A stretch of 64,000 bases of DNA from Legionella impletisoli. Lineage in GTDB: Bacteria; Pseudomonadota; Gammaproteobacteria; Legionellales; Legionellaceae. Below, in pieces: positions 20,133-29,914 of the stretch (position 1 is its first letter; every line of letters starts with the position of its first letter). The stretch is from positions 310,001 to 374,000 of the forward strand of contig NZ_CAAAIA010000002.1 in the NCBI RefSeq assembly GCF_900639875.1, written 5' to 3'. The position numbers were made by a program, and so were the translations under genes. The notes under the pieces are model-generated. The model saw nothing but the letters and a program-made list of their open reading frames with translations. It was not told where the DNA came from and did not search any database.

Positions 20133-21383
20133 TTAAATAGCCATTTTACGCGACTCATCCATAGCTTGTGCTTCTAGATGAAATGCTTGATGTAATGCTC
20201 GGACTCCATCATCAAGCCTCGATTCATCGATAATCACAGAGAGCTTAATCTCTGAAGATGTAATGAGTTGAATGTTAATGTCTTGATCGGCTAATACTTT
20301 AAACATCATGGGGGCTACTTCAGGGTGACTTTTTAAACCCGCTCCCACCAAAGATAGTTTTGCCAAATGTTCGAATCCCTTTACTCCTTTAGCATTCAAT
20401 TTTGTCGCGAGTTTACTTAACAACTTGTAAGTCGGTTTATATTCATCCTGATGAACCGTAAAACTAAAATCAGCCAAGCTATCAATCGGGCTGTGCTGCA
20501 AAATCATATCCACACTCACGCCAATGGTACTTAATTCCGCCAGCAGGCTCGAAGCAACGCCTGGGCCATCTGGAATACCGTTTAAGCAAATTTTGGCTTC
20601 ATTGCGACTAAAGGCAATACCAGTAATTGCAAACGATTCCATGCGTGCCTCTTTTTCAGAAGTAATCAACGTACCTGGCCCTTCTTTAGAAGAGGATAAA
20701 ACGCGTAACGGGACCTTAAACTTACCAGCAAACTCAACCGAGCGAATTTGTAACACTTTGGCACCCAGGCTGGATAATTCAAGCATTTCTTCAAAGGTGA
20801 CTTGATCAAGACGCTGGGCTTCTGGCACCACTCTAGGATCAGTTGTATACACCCCATCCACATCGGTATAGATTTGGCATTCATCTGCTTTTAACGCAGC
20901 CGCAAGAGCCACGGCTGTGGTATCCGAACCGCCACGACCTAAGGTCGTAATATTGCCGTCTTTATCAACACCTTGAAATCCAGCCACCACCACCACGTTT
21001 CCTTGCTTTAAATCTTCTAAAATAGGCTGGGTATCAATGGCCTCAATACGCGCTTTTTTATACTGCCCAGACGTTAGGATACGAGCTTGGCCTCCTGTGT
21101 ACGAACGAGCTTGGATACCTCGATTAATCAAGGCCATCGCCATTAATGCAATCGAAACTTGCTCGCCAGTAGAAACGAGAACCGCATATTCACGAGGATC
21201 AGGGCTTTCACTCATTTGATGCGCTAAATTAATTAATTTATCCGTTTCTCCACTCATGGCAGAAACCACCACAACCACATCATGGCCGGCATGCTTGGCT
21301 TTAGCAACAATGTCAGCGGCGTGATTGATGTGAGCCTGGGTAGCAACCGATGTACCACCAAATTTTTGCACAAGCAATGCCAT
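20133..21383 (-). CDS. lysC: Aspartate kinase (monofunctional, two ACT domains)
   Basis: A 416-residue enzyme that phosphorylates aspartate at the head of the Lys/Thr/Met/diaminopimelate pathways. KFGGTSVA at the N-terminus and TLGRGGSDTTAVALA near residue 150 form the kinase site. The C-terminal third (from about 265) has paired ACT domains for feedback inhibition (GPGVASSLLAELSTIGVSVDMI). The length and lack of a dehydrogenase part show a monofunctional enzyme. It lies downstream of alaS on the same strand, separated by two hairpins. Confidence 0.95.
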   Translation of the reverse strand: MALLVQKFGGTSVATQAHINHAADIVAKAKHAGHDVVVVVSAMSGETDKLINLAHQMSESPDPREYAVLVSTGEQVSIALMAMALINRGIQARSYTGGQARILTSGQYKKARIEAIDTQPILEDLKQGNVVVVAGFQGVDKDGNITTLGRGGSDTTAVALAAALKADECQIYTDVDGVYTTDPRVVPEAQRLDQVTFEEMLELSSLGAKVLQIRSVEFAGKFKVPLRVLSSSKEGPGTLITSEKEARMESFAITGIAFSRNEAKICLNGIPDGPGVASSLLAELSTIGVSVDMILQHSPIDSLADFSFTVHQDEYKPTYKLLSKLATKLNAKGVKGFEHLAKLSLVGAGLKSHPEVAPMMFKVLADQDINIQLITSSEIKLSVIIDESRLDDGVRALHQAFHLEAQAMDESRKMAI

Positions 21384-21485
21384 GTTAATCGCCTCATTTA
21401 ATGACGTTGGGTATGATTAGGAAACTTCCCTAACCTATTATCGGCTAAATTAGAAATAGTTTAAATAGAACTCAATCCACTACTT

Positions 21486-21504
21486 GGCCTGACTTGTTCA
21501 GGCC
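21486..21504. terminator. Hairpin 2 of a tandem pair between alaS and lysC
   Basis: A perfect 7-bp stem (GGCCTGA / TCAGGCC) with a 5-base loop. Together with the hairpin at 21509 it could end or attenuate alaS transcription before lysC. Confidence 0.4.
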
Positions 21505-21508
21505 TAGA

Positions 21509-21529
21509 TGACCCGACTAAATCGGGTCA
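21509..21529. terminator. Hairpin 1 of a tandem pair between alaS and lysC
   Basis: A perfect 8-bp GC-rich stem (TGACCCGA / TCGGGTCA) with a 5-base loop, 52 bases after the alaS stop on the minus strand. It is followed immediately by a second hairpin. Confidence 0.45.
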
Positions 21530-21580
21530 CGTAAGGTCCAGCACGCAGAGTTATGAATAATTCCAAAGCATCAGGAATTG

Positions 21581-24163
21581 CTAATGATCTTTAAGCAAAT
21601 TCGGGATTTCTGCGAGTCTTTCGTTTAAATCATCCGGTATCGGGCCTCCGCCCTGTGCCATATCGGGTCGACCACCGCCTTTGCCACATAATAATTTGAC
21701 ATATTCTGGTGCTGGTGAAACCTTGCCTAATAGCTCTTTACTGACGCCTGCAATCACACTCATTTTTCCATCATCCGTAGTGTATAGCACCATAACAGCT
21801 TTTTCTAAAGTGGATTTAAGGTGATCCAACGCAGCTCTTAAGGACTGATTATCCGCTTGGTCTAATTGTTTAACCAATAAATTTATTTCTCCAATCTTTT
21901 GCACTTCGCTTTCAAGTGACTTACCCGATTGAGTCGCTAATTTAGCTTGTAACCGGGCTAATTCTTTTTCTTGCTGCTTTGTCTCTTGGATAAGCTGGGT
22001 GAGTTTACCCTCAGCTGTTGTTGGCGTTGCTTTCAGTAAATCGACCATATGATTAAAAAGCGTCATTGTCTGATTCACCCATTGCAAAGCATAATTTCCA
22101 GTAACCATTTCAATACGGCGAACACCACTGGCTATGCCATATTCAGAGGTTATCTTAAATAATCCAATATCACCTGTACGGCTTGCATGTGTCCCACCAC
22201 ACAGTTCTTTTGAAAAATCGCCCACTGTTAAAACACGCACATCATCTGCGTATTTTTCGCCAAAAAGCGCAACCGCACCTGATTTTTTAGCCTCATCTAT
22301 AGACATCAATTCTGTGACCACGGCCTCGTTTTCTCGAATTTTGTCATTGACCAAGGTTTCTATCGCTTGAATTTGCTCAGCGGTTAAAGCCTCAAAATGC
22401 GAAAAATCAAAACGTGCACGCAGAGCATCTACTAAAGAACCTTTTTGTTGCACGTGCGCTCCAACCACTTCTTTTAAAGCGGCGTGTAACAAATGGGTTG
22501 CTGTGTGGTTAAGTCGAATGGCATCACGACGCTCTGAATCTACAGCAGCTTCAACGGTTTGATTCACCTTCAAGGTTCCTTTAATCAATTGACCGTAATG
22601 AAGAATGGCCTGGCCTTTTTTTTGTGTATCACAGACTTCAAATTCCGCATCATCCGCTAATAACCAGCCTCGATCACCGACTTGACCCCCGCTTTCCGCA
22701 TAAAAAGGTGTATCTTGTAAAATAATCATACCTTTATCCCCTGCAGATAATGTTTCAACCTTCTTCCCATCAACGAGAATTGCTTTCACTGAACTCTGTA
22801 ATGTGTGAAGTTCATACCCTTTAAACTCAGAGGTTTCAGTTAAATTGGCAGGTGTATCGTAGTCGGCTTGAAATTGACTCGCTTGTTGTGAGAGCGATCG
22901 TTGTTGTTGCATGCATTGATTAAAGCCATCCATATCCACTTTAAGCCCATGCTCACGAGCTATATCCGCAGTTAAGTCCACTGGAAATCCATAGGTATCA
23001 TAAAGTTTAAATGCTACCTCTCCTGAAATGACTTCGCCTTCTAGCAATTTAATTTGTTCCTGTAAAAGGTTTAACCCTTGCTCTAGCGTATGAGCGAATT
23101 GATTCTCTTCTTTTTTCAATACCGTTTCAATTTGAGTTTTATTGTCATTGAGCTCTGGATAAGCATCGCCCATGACTTCAATGAGTGGGCTAACCAGACG
23201 GTAAAAAAATGGGGATTCTAAACCTAGCTTATGTCCATGGCGTACAGCTCGTCGGATAATACGACGCAGCACATAACCACGACCTTCATTGCCAGGCAAG
23301 ACGCCATCCACGATTAAAAAAGTGCAAGCTCGAATATGATCAGCAATGACTTTAAGAGACGGATGCGATAAATCCGATTGGTTGGCCATCTTCGCTATGG
23401 CTTTAATCAAATGTTGAAAACTATCAATATCATAGTTGCTATGAACCCCTTGGACCACCGCAGCAATTCGCTCAAGCCCCATACCGGTATCAACCGATGG
23501 CTTGGGCAAAGGATGAAGATGCCCTTCTTTATCACGGTTGTACTGCATGAACACTAAGTTCCAGATTTCAATATAGCGATCGCCGTCTTCATCAGGACTA
23601 CCTGGGGGACCGCCTGGTATTTCTTCCCCGTGATCATAAAACACTTCCGTGCAAGGACCACAAGGTCCGGTATCCCCCATCGACCAGAAATTATCTTTCT
23701 CGCCACAACGTGAAAACCGCTCAGACGATACGCCGATTTCCTTTAGCCAAATATTGGCCGCTTCATCATCATCTTGATAAACCGTAACCCATAATCGATC
23801 AGCGGGGATCTTTAAAACATTAGTCAAAAAATCCCAGGCATACTGAATCGCCTCTCGTTTAAAATAATCACCAAAACTAAAATTCCCAAGCATTTCAAAA
23901 AAGGTATGATGCCTGGCTGTATAACCAACGTTCTCAAGATCGTTATGCTTTCCACCCGCACGCACGCAGCGCTGCGAACTGACTGCCCGAGTATAAGGAC
24001 GCGATTCAATCCCTAAGAAGGTTTCTTTGAATTGAACCATACCCGCATTGGTAAAGAGCAAGGTGGGATCGTTTGCCGGCACTAATGAGCTTGAGGGCAC
24101 CAGTTGATGATTGTGGCTTACGAAATAATCAATAAATGCTTGTCTAATTTCAGAACTCTTCAT
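21581..24163 (-). CDS. alaS: Alanine--tRNA ligase
   Basis: An 860-residue class II synthetase with an editing domain. The N-terminal MKSSEIRQAFIDYF and LVPANDPTLLFTNAGM lead into the catalytic core; RCVRAGGKHNDLENVG follows. The editing site shows HTATHLLH near residue 563 and ELCGGTHASRTGDI near 662, giving the zinc-binding His/Cys set. The C-Ala domain ends in GGGRPDMAQGGG. ATG at 24163 or 24169 are equally plausible; longer frames add non-conserved residues. It follows recX on the same strand, the conserved recA-recX-alaS order. Confidence 0.96.
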   Translation of the reverse strand: MKSSEIRQAFIDYFVSHNHQLVPSSSLVPANDPTLLFTNAGMVQFKETFLGIESRPYTRAVSSQRCVRAGGKHNDLENVGYTARHHTFFEMLGNFSFGDYFKREAIQYAWDFLTNVLKIPADRLWVTVYQDDDEAANIWLKEIGVSSERFSRCGEKDNFWSMGDTGPCGPCTEVFYDHGEEIPGGPPGSPDEDGDRYIEIWNLVFMQYNRDKEGHLHPLPKPSVDTGMGLERIAAVVQGVHSNYDIDSFQHLIKAIAKMANQSDLSHPSLKVIADHIRACTFLIVDGVLPGNEGRGYVLRRIIRRAVRHGHKLGLESPFFYRLVSPLIEVMGDAYPELNDNKTQIETVLKKEENQFAHTLEQGLNLLQEQIKLLEGEVISGEVAFKLYDTYGFPVDLTADIAREHGLKVDMDGFNQCMQQQRSLSQQASQFQADYDTPANLTETSEFKGYELHTLQSSVKAILVDGKKVETLSAGDKGMIILQDTPFYAESGGQVGDRGWLLADDAEFEVCDTQKKGQAILHYGQLIKGTLKVNQTVEAAVDSERRDAIRLNHTATHLLHAALKEVVGAHVQQKGSLVDALRARFDFSHFEALTAEQIQAIETLVNDKIRENEAVVTELMSIDEAKKSGAVALFGEKYADDVRVLTVGDFSKELCGGTHASRTGDIGLFKITSEYGIASGVRRIEMVTGNYALQWVNQTMTLFNHMVDLLKATPTTAEGKLTQLIQETKQQEKELARLQAKLATQSGKSLESEVQKIGEINLLVKQLDQADNQSLRAALDHLKSTLEKAVMVLYTTDDGKMSVIAGVSKELLGKVSPAPEYVKLLCGKGGGRPDMAQGGGPIPDDLNERLAEIPNLLKDH

Positions 24164-24215
24164 TTTCATGGTCTTATAACTTCTTTGAGCAGCACTAACG
24201 CTAACTCGAATCATT

Positions 24216-24653
24216 TCAAAAGGATTGTTTAAACAGCTGGTGGATTACATCACTCGGAAAACCACGATAAAGCAAAAAACGCTTTTGCTTTTGAATAGCA
24301 TCCCCAGTTAAATTTTCCCCATCTTGAAACCGCTTCTCTCTCGCTGCTTTAGCATGAAAAAGCCAGGAATGCTGCTCCTGGCTTAATATCTGCTGAATGA
24401 CATCACCATCGATTCGCAGCTGTTTTAATTCTTGTTCAATGCGCAATGGGCCATAACCTTGTCGAACCCTATTGCGGCAAACACTTTCAGCAAATCGCTC
24501 ATCGCATTGAAAACCTAGTCGTTGGCACTCAGCCACAGCAGCATCGGCTTCAATGCTTGTGAAACCTTTTTGCGCAAGCTTTTGGAACAACTCGTGAGCA
24601 CCATGCTCACGTCTAGCTAATAAGCGAACCGCGCATGCATACGCCTGGCTCAC
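24216..24653 (-). CDS. recX: Regulatory protein RecX
   Basis: A 145-residue alpha-helical protein that binds and modulates RecA filaments. Repeated three-helix units are visible: REHGAHELFQKLAQKGF, ADAAVAECQRLGFQCDERFAES, and RQGYGPLRIEQELKQLRI. The start is a GTG directly abutting the recA stop codon, so it is probably made from the recA transcript by translational coupling at a low level. Confidence 0.93.
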   Translation of the reverse strand: MSQAYACAVRLLARREHGAHELFQKLAQKGFTSIEADAAVAECQRLGFQCDERFAESVCRNRVRQGYGPLRIEQELKQLRIDGDVIQQILSQEQHSWLFHAKAAREKRFQDGENLTGDAIQKQKRFLLYRGFPSDVIHQLFKQSF

Positions 24654-25703
24654 TTAATCATCCATTTGCTCAACGAACTCATCCAATTGTTCGTTCTTAG
24701 CAGAAACAGGTTTTTTAGTTAATAATTCTGCTCGTATCTGCTGCTCTAATGTTTGAGCAATTTCCGGATGCTCTTTAAGATATTGGCGGACATTTTCTTT
24801 GCCCTGGCCAATCTTTTCATTCTGATAGCTATACCAAGCACCAGATTTTTCCATAAATCCTAATTGCGTCGCCAAATTAATAATTTCGCTCTCGCGCGAT
24901 ATGCCTTCATTATATAGAATATCAAATTCTGCGCGTTTAAACGGTGGCGCTACTTTATTTTTAACTACTTTTACTTGTGTTTCGTTACCTAAAATTTCAT
25001 CGCCTTTTTTGATTGCACCGGTTCTTCGAATATCCAAACGTACAGAAGCATAAAATTTTAACGCGTTTCCGCCTGTAGTCGTTTCGGGGTTGCCAAACAT
25101 CACACCAATTTTCATCCGGATCTGGTTAATGAAAATAACGAGCGTGTTCGCGCGCTTGATATTTGCTGTTAATTTTCGAAGAGCCTGTGACATCAAACGG
25201 GCTTGTAACCCCACATGCGCATCGCCCATATCGCCTTCGATTTCAGCTTTGGGTGTTAATGCCGCAACCGAATCCACAATAACCACATCAACCGCTGCTG
25301 ATCGAACCAGCATATCGGTGATTTCAAGCGCCTGCTCCCCTGTATCCGGTTGTGAGATTAACAACTCATCAACCTTAACCCCTAGCTTTTCTGCATAGCT
25401 TGGATCTAGGGCATGCTCTGCATCAATGAAAGCCGCTGTACCACCATTTTTCTGACATTCAGCAATCACCTGTAAGGTCAACGTGGTTTTACCCGAGGAC
25501 TCAGGTCCATAAATTTCCACCACACGGCCTTTCGGTAAACCGCCAATTCCTAGTGCGATATCTAACCCTAAAGAACCGGTTGAAATGGCTTCAATATCAC
25601 GCACTGCCGTGCCATCACCCATGCGCATCACAGAACCTTTACCAAATTGTCGCTCTATTTGAGAAAGCGCGGCGGCTAGTGCTTTATTTTTATTGTCTTC
25701 CAT
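24654..25703 (-). CDS. recA: Recombinase RecA
   Basis: A 349-residue recombinase with Walker [10 protein letters not shown] near residue 68, Walker [13 protein letters not shown] near 143, loop L2 region [28 protein letters not shown] near 195-222, and an acidic C-terminus (EFVEQMDD). The ATG at 25703 has AGGTGA five bases upstream; the longer frame overlaps the promoter. No CTGT-N8-ACAG LexA-type operator is seen upstream, which fits the view that Legionella lacks a classical SOS system. Confidence 0.98.
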   Translation of the reverse strand: MEDNKNKALAAALSQIERQFGKGSVMRMGDGTAVRDIEAISTGSLGLDIALGIGGLPKGRVVEIYGPESSGKTTLTLQVIAECQKNGGTAAFIDAEHALDPSYAEKLGVKVDELLISQPDTGEQALEITDMLVRSAAVDVVIVDSVAALTPKAEIEGDMGDAHVGLQARLMSQALRKLTANIKRANTLVIFINQIRMKIGVMFGNPETTTGGNALKFYASVRLDIRRTGAIKKGDEILGNETQVKVVKNKVAPPFKRAEFDILYNEGISRESEIINLATQLGFMEKSGAWYSYQNEKIGQGKENVRQYLKEHPEIAQTLEQQIRAELLTKKPVSAKNEQLDEFVEQMDD

Positions 25704-25736
25704 ATGTTCACCTGTGTGGGATTTTGCAAAGGAAAA

Positions 25737-25765
25737 ATTATCCCACAGAAGCGCGCGCTCAGCAA
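25737..25765 (-). promoter_or_regulatory. Candidate recA promoter
   Basis: On the minus strand, TTGCTG (25765-25760) and GATAAT (25742-25737) are spaced by 17 bases, about 35 bases ahead of the recA ribosome binding site. The -10 matches 5 of 6 and the -35 only 3 of 6. Confidence 0.45.
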
Positions 25766-25778
25766 ACATAGAAATCGG

Positions 25779-28637
25779 TTAACTTGAGGAAGGGATGATT
25801 TCTCTTTGTACTGGCGATAAACCATCTCTGGGTTGCTGCGATCGTCTACATGCGAAAAATCCCACAATAGATAAAGGAGATTCCAATTCGATTCTTTGAT
25901 GGGCTTCAAAATGCCGTGGATTTTTTAAAAAGGTTGCCATTTCGTGATGCTGATTGGCCTTAGCCTGATTCAACGCTTGATAAATTGCAGAGCGACTCGG
26001 TTTAACTTCATACGTATATAAATATCGTATAATCGCTAAATATCCCGCTCCTGCGGCTAATATGAATGCCGTGCCAATAGCCGCTTTGGTTGGTCGAATT
26101 TTTGGAGACTCGCAAATGAATCGCACAGCTTCTTCATGTCCATTTTTCGTTGCACGATTCAATGCGCGCTCAATCGATGGGAGTGTTGGCTGATACGTTG
26201 AATTACAAAATAATTCAAGTAATTCAACTTCGCCCATTTTCGCCGCTTCTTCAAAAGCCTGCTCAATGTCATGCTGATCCGGCTCATTGCACTCAAGGTC
26301 GCATAAACATTCGATACCCGCTTTATCTTGATGCAACACTGAGTGAATTAATAGCTGGTGAACCTCATGCCTCACGCTGGGACTGGTTTTGTAAGAAGCA
26401 AAGAATTGCGCATCTAACCATGAGCCAGCCAAGAAGGCTTTTCTAAATCCCTTTGCAAATGAAACGGCGCGGGGTGGGCGAATTTCTTCGTTTAATAAAT
26501 AATGCGCCACCTTCGAATGACCCGCCTCAACTGCTTTAACCAACGCAGATTGCAGTACGTTATCAGTAAACTTCCCTAATTCTATGAGCTGATGAACCAT
26601 TACCAGTTGATCTTGTTCAGCGGCTAGAAATAACAATCTTTTTTCTATTTTCTTGTCTAAAATTTCTGGGCAGACTTCTAAAATGACCTCCACGCCTTGC
26701 CAATGTCCCAATTGAGCTAAGCGGAGTAATGCCGCCGTTAACTCTTTGGTTTGTAGCGTTAAACGTCTTTCGCCACTTAGTAACCATCTTAATAAGCCTG
26801 AATTTCCCTGCTCGGCTGCAGCAGATAAAAGTGTTCGGCCACCATATTTATGCCCTATCCATGTTGCGCAAGCCCCATACTTACAATTCAATTCTGAAAC
26901 AATTTGCGTGCGCGTCGGCTCATGATCTAAGGCGATCAATAATTCAATTACATAACGCTCATATTCATTCACCCAATCGCGACTGAGCTCTGGCTCTAAT
27001 CGTAAAGCACAAGCAAGCGCCTTATAATTCATTTTTTCAGATAGATGGGCTAATCGTCCTTGAGCTACATAGGTAAACAACTCATATTTATCATGGGGAA
27101 CAGGTGAGGAGACGGTACCGATTAAACTTAATACAGATAACTGCTTTGAAATTGATTTCCAAGTATCCTCTAAGGTATAAAATTGCTCCTCCCCAAATGC
27201 ATCCTGAGTTAATATTTCAGCAAAGGACTCTTCAAATTGTAAAGAAAGATGATGAACGATTTCTTGCAAGACACCATCTTTTCCTGGATAACGCCTTAAC
27301 ATGTTCAATAGCAATGCATCATTTAAATAGTCGGGGTTTAAAGCGATTAAATTTACCAAGGCTTGGTAAGCCTCGTTTGCTGATGATTGATGCGTTTTTT
27401 GTAGGCCTTTAATAATTGAAACCAATTGGGCGATAACATCTTCCGTACTGTACGATGTTTCTTTTAACCGTTTAAGGTAATTCGTTATATTAAAAAGGCT
27501 TACTTGTTCATACCACGAAGGTTTAAAAGGCAATAAATGAAAAATGCCGCCCACGTCTTTTTCTAATAGTCGCGCTCCTGTACTATCCTCCAACAGTTCC
27601 CCTACTCTTTTAAGCCGCAGGTAATGACCATTTCTTACCAACCTATCTAATAAATTGGATAAAACATCATGAGTGTCTTCATGGTTTAATAGTTCCTTAA
27701 GAATAATCCTCCAAGATTCTTTATTGGCGTGAGCCTCATCCAAGGCTTCTAAAAGGAACGATGTATGAAATAAATTATACAGTGCAAAGGCATTGTTACG
27801 ACTAATTGAAAAGCGAATGGATGAGGTGCAAACCTCTTCTTTAAGTAAGGACTCCGCTGTTCTATCTCCTGTTAAGGAAAATTCCTCAAAGCCACGCATC
27901 CTTGCAGTGGTTCTTCTAGCTAGACCAATTAATTCTTCTGCTTCTGGGTAAGAAGCTAACAAATGGTAGAAACGTTTGAGTGGACTTTCATCTGAGTCTA
28001 AATAGGCAATATGATATGCAAAAAAATGATGCATAAGACCAGAAGACAAGATTGCCTGAGGAGCCACACCTCGTTTTAATAACCACAATATGGCTGCTGT
28101 AAATTGAATCGTATCCTCTACAAAATCAGCCAACAACGAGGTTATCCCTAACGGATGCGCTTGATGTCTCAGTTGCGTGGCTAATTTCAGTAAAAAAACG
28201 TCCACACGAACTTCATCATCAAGCTGATTATAATTCGTTTGGAAGATGCTTAAAGCACGAGTTTGATCTTCGCTAAAACAGAAATGAAATAACGCTTGAG
28301 TTTTTACGAGTCTTAAAGGTTTGTCTTCAAGGGTGCTTAAATAAGTGAGCGCCAATTGGCTCACCTCGATTAACGCCAAAGTATCTACATGATGGTTACA
28401 GGTTGATAGAAACTGTTGATACGCCACATTCGTTTCGAATGCTGATTTAGCCTTGGCTCTTTCTTGCTCAGAACTTGCAGGGGAAAAGTGCAGAGCTCTC
28501 ATCGAGGATAGTAAGGATTGTTGCAAAACTATTGCTTCACTGAGCGCTTGCTGTATGTGTGCTATCGCAATAGGCTTCGCTTTCAAGACATTCACATCGC
28601 CATCGCAATGTATCCAGGAAAACAAATCAAATAGCAT
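25779..28637 (-). CDS. Large ankyrin-repeat protein, candidate secreted effector
   Basis: A 952-residue protein without signal peptide or membrane segments. The first two thirds are Leu-rich helical sequence I cannot assign to a family. From about residue 600 there are degenerate ankyrin-type units: YGGRTLLSAAAEQGNSGLLRWLL, RLLFLAAEQDQLVMVHQLIE, LQSALVKAVEAGHSKVAHYLL, then EEAAKMGEVELLELFC and ALNRATKNGHEEAVRFIC to about 910. Ankyrin repeats bind proteins, and many Legionella and Coxiella examples are Dot/Icm substrates that act in the host cell. The C-terminus ends in a polar Glu/Ser tail, which would fit such a signal but does not prove it. Start at 28637 has AAGGAG 7 bases upstream. It is upstream of recA on the same strand. 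Confidence 0.75.
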   Translation of the reverse strand: MLFDLFSWIHCDGDVNVLKAKPIAIAHIQQALSEAIVLQQSLLSSMRALHFSPASSEQERAKAKSAFETNVAYQQFLSTCNHHVDTLALIEVSQLALTYLSTLEDKPLRLVKTQALFHFCFSEDQTRALSIFQTNYNQLDDEVRVDVFLLKLATQLRHQAHPLGITSLLADFVEDTIQFTAAILWLLKRGVAPQAILSSGLMHHFFAYHIAYLDSDESPLKRFYHLLASYPEAEELIGLARRTTARMRGFEEFSLTGDRTAESLLKEEVCTSSIRFSISRNNAFALYNLFHTSFLLEALDEAHANKESWRIILKELLNHEDTHDVLSNLLDRLVRNGHYLRLKRVGELLEDSTGARLLEKDVGGIFHLLPFKPSWYEQVSLFNITNYLKRLKETSYSTEDVIAQLVSIIKGLQKTHQSSANEAYQALVNLIALNPDYLNDALLLNMLRRYPGKDGVLQEIVHHLSLQFEESFAEILTQDAFGEEQFYTLEDTWKSISKQLSVLSLIGTVSSPVPHDKYELFTYVAQGRLAHLSEKMNYKALACALRLEPELSRDWVNEYERYVIELLIALDHEPTRTQIVSELNCKYGACATWIGHKYGGRTLLSAAAEQGNSGLLRWLLSGERRLTLQTKELTAALLRLAQLGHWQGVEVILEVCPEILDKKIEKRLLFLAAEQDQLVMVHQLIELGKFTDNVLQSALVKAVEAGHSKVAHYLLNEEIRPPRAVSFAKGFRKAFLAGSWLDAQFFASYKTSPSVRHEVHQLLIHSVLHQDKAGIECLCDLECNEPDQHDIEQAFEEAAKMGEVELLELFCNSTYQPTLPSIERALNRATKNGHEEAVRFICESPKIRPTKAAIGTAFILAAGAGYLAIIRYLYTYEVKPSRSAIYQALNQAKANQHHEMATFLKNPRHFEAHQRIELESPLSIVGFFACRRSQQPRDGLSPVQREIIPSSS

Positions 28638-28734
28638 GCTGTGCTCCTTATCCTCCCGCGTTTTTCATTATTAATAGAATCCGTTTTAAAGATCAATAAG
28701 CTTTTAAGTCAACTGAAGAACCTATCGGTCAATC

Positions 28735-28763
28735 TTGACAAGGAGAACTCGGCCGCTTAGCAT
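28735..28763 (+). promoter_or_regulatory. Candidate ispB promoter
   Basis: A consensus TTGACA (28735-28740) is followed after exactly 17 bases by TAGCAT (28758-28763, 4 of 6 to TATAAT), ending about 28 bases before the ispB start. Confidence 0.6.
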
Positions 28764-28791
28764 GCTCTCATCTTTTTTTTAGGGATGGGCT

Positions 28792-29760
28792 ATGCCGATT
28801 CAACGCTTACGCAGGCTTGTTAGTGAAGATTTTGAAGCCGTTAATGCGCTCATTATTGAGAAAATTAAATCTGAAGTCTCTTTAATTGATGATTTATCGA
28901 ATCATCTTATGCAAAGCGGTGGCAAACGACTGCGTCCTCTTTTAGTGCTGTTAGCCTGTCATGCCTGTAAATACAAAGGCGAACACCACATTAAACTTGC
29001 AGCTATGATCGAGTTTTTTCATACTGCAACTTTGTTGCATGATGATGTCATTGATGAATCTACTATGCGTCGTGGCCGGGAAACCGCAAATGAAATTTGG
29101 GGGAGTAAAGCCAGCATACTGGTAGGCGATTATCTTTTCATACAGTATATGCAATTAGCCTTGGAAGTCGGCAGTTTGAAAATCATGGATGTCTTGACTC
29201 AACATTTTTACGAGATTACTCGCGGAGAAATCAAACAGCTGAACAACCGCCATAATACCAGCTTAAGTGAAGACGAGTATTTCGAAATCATCCGTTCTAA
29301 AACCTCGCTTCTCTTTGCTGTATCAGCCGCTCTTGGACCTATGATTTGTGATGCTGACGAAACTATATATCAAGGGTTATTCAATTATGGATTGCATCTT
29401 GGTAATGCCTTTCAGTTGATTGATGATGCATTGGATTATTCCTCTAACTCAGAAACGTTAGGGAAAAACATTGGCGATGATTTAGCCGATGGTAAGGCAA
29501 CGTTGCCGATTCTACACGCAATCAACCATAGTGACCCTGTTCAGAAAACACTCATTATCGAAAGCCTAAAAACAGGTAATCTTTCAGCCTTGCCCAATAT
29601 TTTAAGCGCAATTAAATCCGCAAAATCCTTGGAATACACACGCCAAGTTGCCGAAGCTGAAGTGGATAAAGCCATAACATCCTTGCAAATTTTACCTGAT
29701 TCGGTATATAAAGAAGCGCTTGTTGATCTTGCGCATTATGCGGTATCGCGTGATCATTAG
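28792..29760 (+). CDS. ispB: Octaprenyl diphosphate synthase
   Basis: A 322-residue trans-polyprenyl synthase making the ubiquinone side chain. The first Asp-rich motif is LLHDDVIDESTMRRG near residue 80, and the second is FQLIDDALDYSS near 205. The bulky-residue positions before the first motif fit a long-chain product. It is divergent from the ankyrin protein and is followed by the tRNA-Pro gene. The exact chain length of the product cannot be read from sequence. Confidence 0.92.
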   Translation: MPIQRLRRLVSEDFEAVNALIIEKIKSEVSLIDDLSNHLMQSGGKRLRPLLVLLACHACKYKGEHHIKLAAMIEFFHTATLLHDDVIDESTMRRGRETANEIWGSKASILVGDYLFIQYMQLALEVGSLKIMDVLTQHFYEITRGEIKQLNNRHNTSLSEDEYFEIIRSKTSLLFAVSAALGPMICDADETIYQGLFNYGLHLGNAFQLIDDALDYSSNSETLGKNIGDDLADGKATLPILHAINHSDPVQKTLIIESLKTGNLSALPNILSAIKSAKSLEYTRQVAEAEVDKAITSLQILPDSVYKEALVDLAHYAVSRDH

Positions 29761-29820
29761 CACTTCCATTCCTGTATCGATGTCAGAATAAGCCATAAAT
29801 GCTATGGAAATTTGTAATTT

Positions 29821-29897
29821 CGGAGTGTAGCTCAGCCTGGTAGAGCACTGCCTTCGGGAGGCAGGGGTCGCAAGTTCGATTCTTGTCACTCCGACCA
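29821..29897 (+). tRNA. tRNA-Pro, anticodon CGG
   Basis: A 77-base cloverleaf. The acceptor stem CGGAGTG pairs with CACTCCG, with discriminator A and encoded CCA. The anticodon stem CTGCC/GGCAG encloses loop TTCGGGA, giving anticodon CGG (reads CCG). The TTCGATTC T-loop and AGCCTGGTA D-loop are normal. The overall form resembles E. coli tRNA-Pro(CGG). It lies 60 bases after ispB and 17 bases before proB. Confidence 0.97.
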
Positions 29898-29914
29898 ATC
29901 TTTTGGTGTAACGT

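Noticed and set aside
21581-25703. A possible SOS operator for recA-recX-alaS
   Set aside because: No CTGT-N8-ACAG-type site or other known LexA box is seen upstream of recA.
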